DNA from: Lichenicola sp965198575
Lineage (GTDB): Bacteria; Pseudomonadota; Alphaproteobacteria; Acetobacterales; Acetobacteraceae
Length of the DNA stretch: 64,000 bases
Direction: 5' to 3'
NCBI RefSeq assembly: GCF_965198575.1
Contig: NZ_OZ240671.1
Location: 1,116,001-1,180,000 of the forward strand
Shown: piece by piece, positions 8,967 to 18,059 of the stretch
Numbering within the stretch: the first letter of the stretch is position 1
Layout of the letters: each line of letters begins with the position of its first letter
The notes under the pieces: generated by a model
Database searches by the model: none
Told to the model about the DNA's origin: nothing
The model's input: only the letters and a program-made list of their open reading frames with translations
Position numbers and translations under genes: made by a program

Positions 8967-11864
8967 TCAGAACTTGACCTGCAGCCTCGCATAGAACATG
9001 CGGCCGTAAACATCATAGACGTTGGAGGCGGTGTTCTCGCTGCCGTCCAGTGCGAAGGGCGGCGTGCGGTCGAACAGGTTGTCGATACCGGCGACCAGCC
9101 CGACCTTCTTGAAGTTATAGGTCGCAACGATGTCGTGGTAGAAAACCTCGTTGGTCTTGTAGAACCGCTCCTGCGCCGCGTTGAAGTTCGTGCCGCCGGT
9201 GTTGTAGGTCATCCCGTCGATGTAACGGGTCGTCCAGCTGAAGCTGAACGGTCCGTGCGCGAAGGTGCCGGTGACGTTGTCGCGAATGACCGGCACGCCG
9301 ACCGGATAGAGCCCGCCGCCCAGCACGGTGTTCAGCGTGCCCTTGAGGTTGAGGAACTGGCCGCCGCTGACCAGCTGTTCGGTATAGCCGATGGTGTCGA
9401 CCAGTTCGTTGCTGATGCTGATGCTGTTGTGGCCGCGCAGCTTGATCAGGTAGTTCATGTTGAAGTCGATGCCGTTCGTGCGCGTCACACCGAGGTTCTC
9501 GTACGGGCCGTTGGCAAGCTGGAGGTTGCCCGAACCGTTACGCGTGCCGGACTGCGCGCAGTACGGGCTGCTCAGGTTCACGCTGGTATAGCACTGGTCC
9601 TCGATGAACTGGACCGGCACTTCGCTGATCGAGTTGTTGATCGACGTATGATAGTAGTCGATCTCGGCCGAGAAGTTCGGCAGGAAGCGCGGCGTGAGCA
9701 CGGTGCCGATGGTGTAGGTGCGGGCAGACTCAGGCTGCAGGTTGGGATTGCCGCCGTTGATCGTCGGGATCTGGTCGCCGGTCTGCTTGTAGCCTGCGGG
9801 AAGCTTCTGCGTGGCGCAGTTTGCGGCGACGATGCCGTTGGCAGCGCCATAGTTGCCGATCTGCGCGGGCGTGCAAGGGTCGTTACCCTGCTCGAAGTTC
9901 AGGAAGTCGCCACCGAACGCCTCCTGGATCGCCGGCTGCCGGCTCGAAGTTCCGAGGTTGGCGCGGAAACGGATATCCTGGGTCGGCGACCAGTTCAGCC
10001 CGGCCTTGAAGTTCTGCACGCCGCCGAAGGTGTTGTAGTCGGACCAGCGACCGGAAATGTCCGCGGACAGATCCTTCGCAGCGAACACGTTCTTCAGGAT
10101 CGGGATGTTCAGCTCGCCGAACACCTCGCCGACATCGAAGCCGCCGCCGGTCGGCGCTTCCGCAGCCGCGGTCGAGGCGCCGGACTCGGTGATCGGGTCG
10201 GGATGATAGGAACCGCTCTCCTGGCGATACTCGAAGCCGACCGCCAACCCCAGCGGGCCGTACGGCAGCTTCAGCAGCTTGTTGTTGGTGATCGTGCCCC
10301 CATAGTCGCGGAACTGGTAGAACGCGTTGGAGCTGTCGAGGTACGAGACGTAATTCTTCGCCGCCTGGCTGATGTTTCCGGCACCGAACGGGTTCAGCAA
10401 GGCGCAACCCTGTGCCGCGTTGCAGAGGCTGGCGTTGTACGGGTCGTTGGGGTTGCCGTCGGACCCGAGCGCGTTCTCGAAATTATTCGCGTTGATCGAG
10501 TTCCGGATCTGCAGCGTGGTGTCGGAATAGCCGTAGGTGAAGTAGGAGTCGTAGTTCCAGTTCCCGGTGATGTTGCCCTTGGCGCCGATCGTGGCCTGCC
10601 AGGTATCGGTCCCGGTCGTGTATTGGCGCGTGCCGATATCGGTTGTACGACGGTAGCCGGAGAGCGGCTCGTCGATCCCGAGCGCCTCCGCGTACGGGTT
10701 ACCCTGCGGGATGACCAGCGAGGTGCCGTTGTTCGGATTGCCGGTGACCGGCTGGCCGGACAGCTGCTCCTCGGTGTTCTTGTGAGTGTAGTACGCCGAC
10801 CCGTAGACGGTCAGATGATCGTTGACGTCGTAATGCGTCTGGGCGGCGAGGTTCGACTGCGACTCGAAGTCGGACAAGTACGTGTCGTGGCCGTAATCGT
10901 AACGGCCGTTGATGTTCGGCGTGGCACCGTTGGCGCCCTGGTAGCCCCCGAATGGCTGCGGCTGCCCGTTGATCACGGTTCCACCGGAGTTTCCGGCAAA
11001 TGCGGATTCGGCGGCGTTGCTGGTGCCTGAGCCGAAATACCGGCCGGCCACTGGAATGCCTGAGCCAATATCGTAGGGCTGGCCGGGGCCTTCGTCACCG
11101 GCCACGACCGGATCGGCCCAGTCGCGATCCTTCTGCAGCACCGGCTGGCGCTGCAGATAATGTCCGCTGATCTCGAGGTTGCCGCGGCCCTGCGCGAAGT
11201 CGAAGCCGGTGATCCCGGAGATGTCGCCCTGCTTGTCGTCGCCCGACGCGGTGATGTTGCCGCCCAGGTTGATCTGGGTGCCCGAGTAATCCTTCTTGGT
11301 GATGATGTTCACCACGCCGGCTACGGCGTCGGCGCCATAGATGGTGGAGGCGCCGTCCTTCAGGACCTCGATGTGGTCGACCATCTGGATCGGAATGGTG
11401 TCGAGATCGACGCAGTCGTCGCCGGCGCCGTAAGCAGAGTGGACGTAGCGGCGGCCATCCACCAGCACCAGCGTGCGGGTGATGCCGAGGTTGAACAGGT
11501 CGATGCAGGACGATCCGTTGGCGCCGTTGTTGGTGCTGGCGTAGTTGCCGGAACTGCCGACGGCGGCGACCTTGCGGAGCACGTCCTCGACCGTCTGCGA
11601 GCTGGACTGCTCGATCTGCTTCGCCGTGATGACCGTGATCGGCGCCTCGCTCGTCACGTTGCTGGTGCGCAGCTTCGAGCCGGTGACCACGACGTCCTCG
11701 ACGGGACCGCTTGTGCCGTTGAGGGTCGAACCGGCCGTGGCGGCGAGCGGGGTTGCGGCAATCTGGGCGAAGGCCGGGGCTGCGCCGAGCACCGGTGCCA
11801 GGGCCAGTGCCGCGATGGACCCAGCAAGACCGGTTCGCCGGGTGAAATAACTTGGACGTGTCAT
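8967..11864 (-). CDS. TonB-dependent outer-membrane receptor
   Basis: A 965-residue active-transport porin energised by TonB. The signal peptide ends near APAFAQ. The plug domain (about residues 55-180) starts with VEDVVVTGSKL, followed by PITVITAKQIEQS, LVLVDGRRYVHS and IEVLKDGASTIYGADAVAG. The remainder is a 22-strand-type beta-barrel rich in aromatic and Asn/Gly turns, ending in the terminal phenylalanine (RLQVKF) needed for BAM insertion. The large size and plug resemble sphingomonad/xanthomonad-type receptors for iron chelates or oligosaccharides; substrate cannot be assigned. No FecIR-type regulator, TonB or ABC transporter is adjacent and no Fur-like box is obvious upstream. Confidence 0.92.
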   Translation of the reverse strand: MTRPSYFTRRTGLAGSIAALALAPVLGAAPAFAQIAATPLAATAGSTLNGTSGPVEDVVVTGSKLRTSNVTSEAPITVITAKQIEQSSSQTVEDVLRKVAAVGSSGNYASTNNGANGSSCIDLFNLGITRTLVLVDGRRYVHSAYGAGDDCVDLDTIPIQMVDHIEVLKDGASTIYGADAVAGVVNIITKKDYSGTQINLGGNITASGDDKQGDISGITGFDFAQGRGNLEISGHYLQRQPVLQKDRDWADPVVAGDEGPGQPYDIGSGIPVAGRYFGSGTSNAAESAFAGNSGGTVINGQPQPFGGYQGANGATPNINGRYDYGHDTYLSDFESQSNLAAQTHYDVNDHLTVYGSAYYTHKNTEEQLSGQPVTGNPNNGTSLVIPQGNPYAEALGIDEPLSGYRRTTDIGTRQYTTGTDTWQATIGAKGNITGNWNYDSYFTYGYSDTTLQIRNSINANNFENALGSDGNPNDPYNASLCNAAQGCALLNPFGAGNISQAAKNYVSYLDSSNAFYQFRDYGGTITNNKLLKLPYGPLGLAVGFEYRQESGSYHPDPITESGASTAAAEAPTGGGFDVGEVFGELNIPILKNVFAAKDLSADISGRWSDYNTFGGVQNFKAGLNWSPTQDIRFRANLGTSSRQPAIQEAFGGDFLNFEQGNDPCTPAQIGNYGAANGIVAANCATQKLPAGYKQTGDQIPTINGGNPNLQPESARTYTIGTVLTPRFLPNFSAEIDYYHTSINNSISEVPVQFIEDQCYTSVNLSSPYCAQSGTRNGSGNLQLANGPYENLGVTRTNGIDFNMNYLIKLRGHNSISISNELVDTIGYTEQLVSGGQFLNLKGTLNTVLGGGLYPVGVPVIRDNVTGTFAHGPFSFSWTTRYIDGMTYNTGGTNFNAAQERFYKTNEVFYHDIVATYNFKKVGLVAGIDNLFDRTPPFALDGSENTASNVYDVYGRMFYARLQVKF

Positions 11865-12352
11865 CTTCGTAACTCCAGATCCCGCTCTCGGAGCGGTCAG
11901 ACGACAGAATGTAACCGTGAAGGCCGTGCCTCGGATGCTGCATCTCCTGACCGGGTCGGTCGCGTAACATCGAACACCCTAGTCGCAGTCAGCAGCAATC
12001 GTTTGCAACAGGCCCTTCAGACGATGGGTGGAGCCGCACCGAGGGATGTCTCGGCAAGTTGCGGCTTGTGACGGCAGTTAAAGTTCAGACAGCCCACCTA
12101 TGCAATCCCTGCATGGGACCAGGTTACACTTCCGTCATCCTGACGTTGCTCAAAGGTCACACCCGGCGGAGGTGTGAGCCGGAAGCGGGCGTTCCGCGGC
12201 AACATGTGCCCGACTGCGTGCCCTGCCCGGCAGGCGGTGCTTCTTCCCGGCGGAAAAACCAGCTACGTCGAACAATGGGAACGGCCCTGGGCGGCCGTCT
12301 GGATATCGCGCATGGCCTTCGCCGGCTTGTGCGAGCGGAGGGGCCTCTGACG
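11865..12352. other. intergenic region between divergent TonB-receptor and OmpA genes
   Basis: About 490 bp without a supported gene. It must hold the promoters of both outer-membrane protein genes. An open frame in phase with the OmpA gene reaches back to 12059 but encodes no signal peptide there and looks non-coding. No confident promoter, riboswitch or binding site was found. Confidence 0.5.
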
Positions 12353-13486
12353 ATGACAAGACGGATCTGGTTGCTGGCGGGTGCAAGCCTTGTGACCGCG
12401 GCCTCGGCGGTCTCCCACCAGGCAAAGGCACAGCCGGTTCAGGGCCTGTATGCCGCTGTCGCCGGTGGCGCGAACCTGGCGCAGGACCAGACCGTGCGGC
12501 TCTCGGCCCAGGCCCCGAGCGGGGAGTTGCGCTACGGCCCGGGCGAGGCCGGCGTCGGCAGCGTCGGCTGGGGCTTCGGCAACGGCCTGCGGGCGGAAAT
12601 CGAAGGCAACTTCCGCCAGGACACGCTGCAGCATTTTCGCGGCACCAGCTTCCCGACGCTGGCCGGCGGCAACCAGGACAGCTACGGCGCGATGGCCAAC
12701 GTCCTGTTCGACATGGATATCGGCAAGAGCTGGCTGTTCCCGTATTTCGGCGTTGGCGCCGGTTACGGCTGGACGCATTCCCAGCTGCATTATGCCGGGG
12801 TGAACGATGCCGAGCGGATCGGCGGCACCAGCGACGGCAACTTCGCCTACCAGGGCATCTTCGGCCTCTCGGTGCCGGTGCCGTGGGTGGTCGGGCTATC
12901 GACCACGCTCGAGTATCGCTTCTACTCGATCCTCGGGCCGCAGCGATTCACCGGCGACGAGATCGGCAACGAAGGGGGCTTCGGCACCAAGGCGTACGGC
13001 ACCTCGCGCGGCAACCAGGACATCACCAGCAACTACAACCACACCTTCCTGTTGGGCGTGCGCTACGAATTCAACCCGGCCCCGCCGCCACCGCCGCCGA
13101 TGTCACCCGCCGTGCCCGCGGCGCCTGCTCCGAGCGAGGCACGCACCTACCTGGTGTTCTTCGATTGGGATCGCGCGGACCTCACCGGCCGCGCCCGCGA
13201 GATCGTCGCCCAGGCCGCGCAGGCCTCGACGCACGTGCAGACCACCCGCATCGAGGTCGACGGCTACACCGACAACTCCTCGATCCATGGCGGCACGCGC
13301 GGTGCGGCCTACAACCAGGCGCTGTCGATCCGGCGGGCGAAGAGCGTGCAGACCGAGCTGGTGCGGGACGGCGTGCCGAACGCCGCGATCGACATCCACG
13401 GCTACGGCGAAACGCACCCGCTGGTCGCCACCGGCCCGAACACCCGCGAGCCGCAGAACCGTCGGGTCGAGATCATCCTGCATTGA
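12353..13486 (+). CDS. OmpA family outer-membrane protein
   Basis: A 377-residue two-domain protein. It starts at ATG 12353 because a GGAGGGG ribosome-binding site precedes it and a signal peptide follows at once (cleavage near HQAKAQ). An N-terminal OmpA-like beta-barrel (about residues 27-240) leads through a Pro-rich hinge (PAPPPPPPMSP) to an OmpA C-terminal peptidoglycan-binding domain with YLVFFDWDRADLT, VDGYTDNS and the NQALSIRRAKSV helix motif. It should tether the outer membrane to the wall. The 3' end of the gene is the first unit of a 35-bp tandem repeat that extends beyond the stop. Confidence 0.9.
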   Translation: MTRRIWLLAGASLVTAASAVSHQAKAQPVQGLYAAVAGGANLAQDQTVRLSAQAPSGELRYGPGEAGVGSVGWGFGNGLRAEIEGNFRQDTLQHFRGTSFPTLAGGNQDSYGAMANVLFDMDIGKSWLFPYFGVGAGYGWTHSQLHYAGVNDAERIGGTSDGNFAYQGIFGLSVPVPWVVGLSTTLEYRFYSILGPQRFTGDEIGNEGGFGTKAYGTSRGNQDITSNYNHTFLLGVRYEFNPAPPPPPPMSPAVPAAPAPSEARTYLVFFDWDRADLTGRAREIVAQAAQASTHVQTTRIEVDGYTDNSSIHGGTRGAAYNQALSIRRAKSVQTELVRDGVPNAAIDIHGYGETHPLVATGPNTREPQNRRVEIILH

Positions 13487-13570
13487 GCTCGCGAAGGGCG
13501 GTCGAGATCATCCTGCATTGAGCTCGCGAAGAGCCGGCAGGATCATCCTGCATTGATCTCGCGACGTGGT
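13466..13570. repeat. 35-bp tandem repeat, three units, copying the end of the OmpA gene
   Basis: Unit 1 (13466-13500) contains the last codons and stop of the OmpA gene. Unit 2 (13501-13535) is almost identical, and unit 3 (13536-13570) is diverged at both ends. Each keeps the core GATCATCCTGCATTGA, including the TGA. The array ends 14 bp before the cysteine synthase stop on the other strand. Confidence 0.9.
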
Positions 13571-13583
13571 GCGCCGGCCGGGG

Positions 13584-14630
13584 TCAGCCCAGGCCGGCGA
13601 ACAGCGATGTGGACAGATAGCGTTCCGCGAAGGACGGGATGATCACCACGATCTGCCGGCCGGCATGCTCCGGCTTGCGGGCAAGCGTGAGGGCTGCATG
13701 CAAGGCGGCGCCCGAGGAGATGCCGATCGGCAGCCCCTCCATCCGCGCGCATCGCCGTGCGGCGGCGATCGACTCGCGTTCCGAGACCGTCAGCACCCCA
13801 TCCAGCCCGTCCAGGTCCAGCACGCCCGGACAGAACCCCGGTCCGATACCCTGGATCCCGTGCGGCCCCGGCTCGTCGCCGTTCAGCACGGCACTCTCCG
13901 ACGGCTCCACGCCATACACCACCAGGCCGGGCTTGCGTGGCTTGAGCGCTCGCGCGATGCCGGTGGCGGTGCCGCCGGTGCCGATCCCGGCGATCACGAT
14001 ATCGACCCGCCCCTCGGTATCGACCCAGATCTCCTCCGCAGTGGTCGCGGCATGGATGTCGGGGTTCGCGGGATTGTCGAACTGGCGCGGCATCCAGGAA
14101 TTCGGCGTGCTGTCGAGGATCTCGTTGGCACGCGCGATGGCGCCGGCCATGCCGAGGCGCGACGGGGTGAGCTCGAGCTGCACATCCATCAGCCGCAGCA
14201 TCTTGCGCCGCTCGACCGAGGCGCCCTCCGGCATGGTCACGATCAGCCGGTAGCCGCGCGACGCCGCCACGAACGCCAGCGCGATGCCGGTATTGCCGGA
14301 GGTCGGCTCGACCAGCACGGTGCGGCCCGGGGTGATGATGCCGTCGCGCTCCGCGGTGAGCAGCATCGCCGCCCCGATCCGGTCCTTGACCGAGCCGAGC
14401 GGGTTGAAGAATTCGAGCTTCAGCGCGACGTCCGCGACCAGCTCATCCTCGCGGGTCAGCCGGGGCAGCCGAACCAGCGGCGTGCCGCCGATGGTCTCGA
14501 CGATGCTGTCATAGATGCGTCCGCGCGGTGCGGCGAACCCGGTGAAGCCGGGCGTGCCGGAGACGATTTCAGGCTCGCCCGCATGCGACTGCGTGGCGAT
14601 GAGCTCTTCGTGCCGTTGGATGCGTGCCAT
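13584..14630 (-). CDS. cysK: cysteine synthase A family (O-acetylserine sulfhydrylase)
   Basis: A PLP-dependent enzyme making cysteine from O-acetylserine and sulfide. The PLP lysine is Lys82 in NPLGSVKDRIG; EPTSGNTGIA is the phosphate/substrate loop and IGTGGTATGIARAL the glycine-rich PLP phosphate motif. The start is ATG 14630, which gives 348 aa; the frame extends to 14924 but that overlaps the divergent regulator. Even so the protein has a 38-residue N-terminal extension before the conserved IYDSIVETIGGTPLVRL. It is divergent from an Rrf2 regulator and a sulfite reductase, which supports a role in assimilatory sulfur metabolism. Confidence 0.9.
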   Translation of the reverse strand: MARIQRHEELIATQSHAGEPEIVSGTPGFTGFAAPRGRIYDSIVETIGGTPLVRLPRLTREDELVADVALKLEFFNPLGSVKDRIGAAMLLTAERDGIITPGRTVLVEPTSGNTGIALAFVAASRGYRLIVTMPEGASVERRKMLRLMDVQLELTPSRLGMAGAIARANEILDSTPNSWMPRQFDNPANPDIHAATTAEEIWVDTEGRVDIVIAGIGTGGTATGIARALKPRKPGLVVYGVEPSESAVLNGDEPGPHGIQGIGPGFCPGVLDLDGLDGVLTVSERESIAAARRCARMEGLPIGISSGAALHAALTLARKPEHAGRQIVVIIPSFAERYLSTSLFAGLG

Positions 14631-14772
14631 GTCGAGGATATAGCACCGATCTGCGTCGTGGATAAGGAAGGCAAGCCATGATACGACAATCTCGCGGACG
14701 GATGGCGGGGGATTCGGGCAGGCAAGCCTGGTGGCAGGGCCGGCGCGAGCGAGCGATTGGAGACCACAGGAG

Positions 14773-15222
14773 ATGCTGCTTCGGCGTGACAGGGCAATGA
14801 TTGCGGTGCTGATCATGCTGGACGTCGCCTTCCATGCCGGTCGTGCCGGGACCGTCAGCGCCGCCGATATCGCCGAGCGGGCCGGCCTGGCGCGGCGCGG
14901 CATCGAGCCGCTGCTGCAGACCATGTCGCGTTCGTCGCTGCTGGAGAGCGTGCGTGGTCCGCGCGGCGGCTACCGGCTGGGCCGGCCGCGACGCGACATC
15001 CGCCTGTCGGACGTGATCGAGACGGCGGTGTCGGAGGATGCGGCGGGCGAGGATGGTCCAGTCGGCGACCTGTTCGCGCGCGTGGTCGAGCCCTGTTGGC
15101 GCAACCTCGACGACGCGCTGCGTGCTCAGCTGCACGATCTGACGCTCGACGACCTGGTGCGCCGCGCCGAAACGGCCGGCCTGAGGCGCCCGCTCGCCGA
15201 GCCGATCAGCTTCTCGATCTAG
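14773..15222 (+). CDS. Rrf2 family transcriptional regulator
   Basis: A 149-residue winged-helix repressor of the IscR/CymR type. The start at ATG 14773 aligns with the first residue of IscR-like proteins (MLLRRDRAMIAVLIMLDVAF) and has GGAG at 14759-14762. The recognition region ISxR-equivalent and the wing SVRGPRGGYRLGR are clear. It has only one cysteine (in VEPCWRNL), so it lacks the three-Cys iron-sulfur cluster of IscR. This resembles cysteine regulators such as CymR. Lying between cysK and sulfite reductase, it probably controls both. Confidence 0.85.
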   Translation: MLLRRDRAMIAVLIMLDVAFHAGRAGTVSAADIAERAGLARRGIEPLLQTMSRSSLLESVRGPRGGYRLGRPRRDIRLSDVIETAVSEDAAGEDGPVGDLFARVVEPCWRNLDDALRAQLHDLTLDDLVRRAETAGLRRPLAEPISFSI

Positions 15223-15236
15223 GACCGCCGCCAAAA

Positions 15237-15257
15237 ACCACTATGTCGTGTTGTGGT
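15237..15257. promoter_or_regulatory. inverted repeat upstream of sulfite reductase, candidate operator
   Basis: ACCAC and GTGGT flank 11 nt, just after the Rrf2 stop and about 140 bp before the reductase start. It could be an operator for the adjacent regulator. This is inference; the repeat is short. Confidence 0.25.
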
Positions 15258-15396
15258 GAATCGACCACCCCTGGCGAACTGGCAAATCACTGCCGGCGTC
15301 ATCATCTCCTGATGGCACGAGTGACGTGGCGGCAGGACCGTCGGTTCATCGTTGCCGGGGCCGGCCCCGGATTTTTGCCCAGTCAGGATCAGTGCA

Positions 15397-17139
15397 GTGC
15401 CCGACCAGATTGCTCCCGTCTCCCTGCCCACCGCAGCACCGAAGAAGCTCACCGGGGTGGAGACGCTCAAGCAGACCAGCCACGGCCTGCGCGGTCGCCT
15501 TGCCGAGGAGCTCGCCGAGGGCGGCATCCAGGTCAGCGAGGATGCCTACAACCTGCTGAAGTTCCACGGCAGCTACGAGCAGTTCGACCGTGACACCGCC
15601 ACCGCCCTGAAGCAGCAGAAGCTGGAGAAGGAATACCAGTTCATGGTGCGCGTGCGGATGCCGGGCGGCATGCTCACGGCGGCGCAGTATCTCGGGCTCG
15701 ACCGGCTGGCCGACGACTATGCCAACGGCACCATCCGCATCACCACGCGCCAGGGCATCCAGTTCCACGGCATCCTGAAGGGCGACCTGAAGCCCTCGAT
15801 CGCGGCGATCAACCACACGCTGCTGACGACGCTGTGCGCATGCGGCGACGTCGTGCGCAACCTGATGACAACCTCGGCGCCACGCAACGATGCGCGCCAC
15901 CAGCGGCTGCGCGACGATGCCCGGATGCTCTCGGCCGAGCTGCTGCCACGCAGCCGGAGCTATTACGAGATCTTCCTCGACGAGCAGCCGGTCGCCGGCA
16001 CCGACGAGACCGAAACGCTGTACGGCGCCACCTACCTGCCGCGGAAATTCAAGATCGGGCTGGCCACGCCGGACGACAACAGTGCCGACGTGCTCGCCAA
16101 CGACCTGGCGATCATCGCGCTGTTCGAGCCGGACGCGCAGGGTGTCGACCAGCTGATCGGCTACAACATCGCGGTCGGTGGCGGACTGGGCATGACCCAC
16201 AACCGTGCCGACACCTATCCGCGGCTGGCGACGCCGATCTGCTTCGTGGGGCCGGATCGGCTGCTGGCGATCGTCGAGGCGGTGATCCGGCTGCAGCGCG
16301 ACAATGGCGACCGCACCGATCGCCGTCGCGCGCGGCTGAAATACGTGGTCGATGATCGCGGCCTGGCCTGGGTGAAGCAGACGCTGGATGGCTATTACGG
16401 CGAGGTGCTGGAGCCGGCGCGCGACATGCCGCGGCTGCATATTCCCGAGCTGCTCGGCTGGCACGAGCAGGGCGACGGCCGCTGGTGGCTCGGCGTTCCG
16501 GTGCCCTCGGGGCGGATCCAGGATACCGAGGCGATGCGGCTGCGGACGGCGCTGCGCCAGGTGGTCGAGCGGTTCGGCGTCGATCCTATCATGACCGCAC
16601 AGCAGGACATCCTGCTCTCCAACATTCAGGACGCCGACCGTGCGGCCATCGACGCGATGCTGGCGGAGCATGGCGTAGTCCCGGCAAGCGACCTCAGCAC
16701 GTTCTCCCGGTTCGCCCTCGCCTGCCCGGCCCTGCCCACCTGCGGCCTGGCGCTGACCGAGGCGGAGCGGGTGCGCGAGCCGATCGTCGCCAGCCTGGAG
16801 GCGCTGCTGCGCCGGCACGATCTGCAGGATCGGCGCATCAGCCTGCGCATCACCGGCTGCCCGAACGGCTGCGCGCGCTCCTACTCAGGCGATATCGGCC
16901 TGGTCGGGCGCGTCCCGGGCCATTACGCGATCTATGTCGGCGGCGATTTCGACGGCCACAGCCTGTCGTTCAGGCTGCACGAGCGGGTGCCGGAAGCCCG
17001 CCTGGGCGAGAAGTTCGCGCCGCTGTTCGAGGCCTATGCGGGCCAGGGCCTGCCGTCGGAAGGCTTCGGCGAGTTCTGCACCCGGGTCGGCCGCGACGCC
17101 CTGTTGGCCCTCACCGGGGACGCGGCTCCGGACGCCTGA
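15397..17139 (+). CDS. assimilatory nitrite/sulfite reductase hemoprotein
   Basis: A 580-residue siroheme/4Fe-4S reductase. The four cluster cysteines are seen as CPALPTC (Cys443, Cys449) and CPNGC (Cys488, Cys492), the canonical C-x5-C...C-x3-C pattern. The N-terminal half has the ferredoxin-like substrate/siroheme motifs (RITTRQGIQFHGI). I chose GTG 15397, which has AGGA ten bases upstream and begins just before the conserved core; a TTG start at 15352 is possible. The cysK and Rrf2 neighbours favour sulfite over nitrite as substrate. No flavoprotein partner or siroheme synthase gene is in the window. Confidence 0.88.
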   Translation: MPDQIAPVSLPTAAPKKLTGVETLKQTSHGLRGRLAEELAEGGIQVSEDAYNLLKFHGSYEQFDRDTATALKQQKLEKEYQFMVRVRMPGGMLTAAQYLGLDRLADDYANGTIRITTRQGIQFHGILKGDLKPSIAAINHTLLTTLCACGDVVRNLMTTSAPRNDARHQRLRDDARMLSAELLPRSRSYYEIFLDEQPVAGTDETETLYGATYLPRKFKIGLATPDDNSADVLANDLAIIALFEPDAQGVDQLIGYNIAVGGGLGMTHNRADTYPRLATPICFVGPDRLLAIVEAVIRLQRDNGDRTDRRRARLKYVVDDRGLAWVKQTLDGYYGEVLEPARDMPRLHIPELLGWHEQGDGRWWLGVPVPSGRIQDTEAMRLRTALRQVVERFGVDPIMTAQQDILLSNIQDADRAAIDAMLAEHGVVPASDLSTFSRFALACPALPTCGLALTEAERVREPIVASLEALLRRHDLQDRRISLRITGCPNGCARSYSGDIGLVGRVPGHYAIYVGGDFDGHSLSFRLHERVPEARLGEKFAPLFEAYAGQGLPSEGFGEFCTRVGRDALLALTGDAAPDA

Positions 17140-17154
17140 TCGGCCGACGACCCG

Positions 17155-17709
17155 TCAGGACGCGGACGAGCCTGACGTGTGGTGCTTCGGCTTCTTCTTG
17201 GCCGCGGCCTTGTGCGTGCCGGCGCTCGGCGGCGCAACATACGGAACCACCGCAGGTGCCGGCCGGGGAACGCCGGTCGCGTCCACCATCGCAGTCACCT
17301 GAAGCGACTGACGCCGGCCGCCTGCGGTCGGGATCAGGCTCACGGTGAAGCTGTCCGGCCCGGAATAGGCAGTGGTCGCGGTGTAGTTCACCAGCGTCTG
17401 GTTGTTGTAGTTGTAGATGAACGCCTTGCCGTTGACCGGCAGGGTCTGCAGCAGGAACGAGGCGTAGGCGGTGCCGTCCGGCTGCGAAACGGCCACGGTG
17501 CAGAGCCCGTCATCGGACCGGACCGCCATGGTGGTGCTGCGACCCGCCGGCCCGGCAACGACCGGCGCCACGGTGCAGACCGCGGATCGCTTCAGGTAGC
17601 CGAACGGGTTGGGAGCGATCGCCGCTTCGGGCTCCGGCGCCGGACGATGCGCACATCCGGCGATCAATACGCCGGTCATCAACAGGGATGCAGCAGCTCG
17701 CACGTGCAC
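17155..17709 (-). CDS. lipoprotein of unknown function
   Basis: A 184-residue predicted lipoprotein, convergent with sulfite reductase. The signal peptide ends in LIAGC, so Cys19 is lipidated. The mature part is beta-rich (GKAFIYNYNNQTLVNYT, YSGPDSFTVSL), reminiscent of an immunoglobulin-like fold. It ends in a Lys/His-rich tail (KAAAKKKPKHH). The start is GTG 17709, with an alternative GTG two codons later. No family recognised. Confidence 0.7.
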   Translation of the reverse strand: MHVRAAASLLMTGVLIAGCAHRPAPEPEAAIAPNPFGYLKRSAVCTVAPVVAGPAGRSTTMAVRSDDGLCTVAVSQPDGTAYASFLLQTLPVNGKAFIYNYNNQTLVNYTATTAYSGPDSFTVSLIPTAGGRRQSLQVTAMVDATGVPRPAPAVVPYVAPPSAGTHKAAAKKKPKHHTSGSSAS

Positions 17710-18059
17710 TCGTCAGCTCCGAAATCTGGCAGCCCGCGCCACCTGCGGGGGACAGTGCCTTAGGGCAAAACGCGCGACTGCGGAAGTCCGCGATGCCGGC
17801 CGGCAATGTGACCGCATCCCGCGCCACCGCCGCTTGTCCGGCCGAATGGAGCGAGCTAAACCCGGCGCGCAGCAGGCCCGTCCTCGATTGCCGCAATTCG
17901 ATGCAGTTCCGCCACACTCGTTCCACAGTTCGGTGTTATTGCACGGATAATGCTTGCGAAACGGGATGTTACAGCGGCAACTTCGCTCGTCAGTTGAGCG
18001 GGAGCTGCCGTATCCCGCGAAACACTTCCCTGCCGTCACGGCTCGGTCCGGAGAACGTC
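17710..18059. other. intergenic region between divergent small exported-protein genes
   Basis: About 350 bp with no supported gene. A GATAAT hexamer near 17945 resembles a -10 element for the rightward gene, giving a leader of about 100 nt. The open frame in phase with that gene back to 17688 has no protein-like features. Confidence 0.4.

Noticed and set aside
8967..11864. Iron (Fur) regulation of the TonB receptor
   Set aside because: No Fur-like AT-rich palindrome was seen in the upstream region, so iron control is not claimed.
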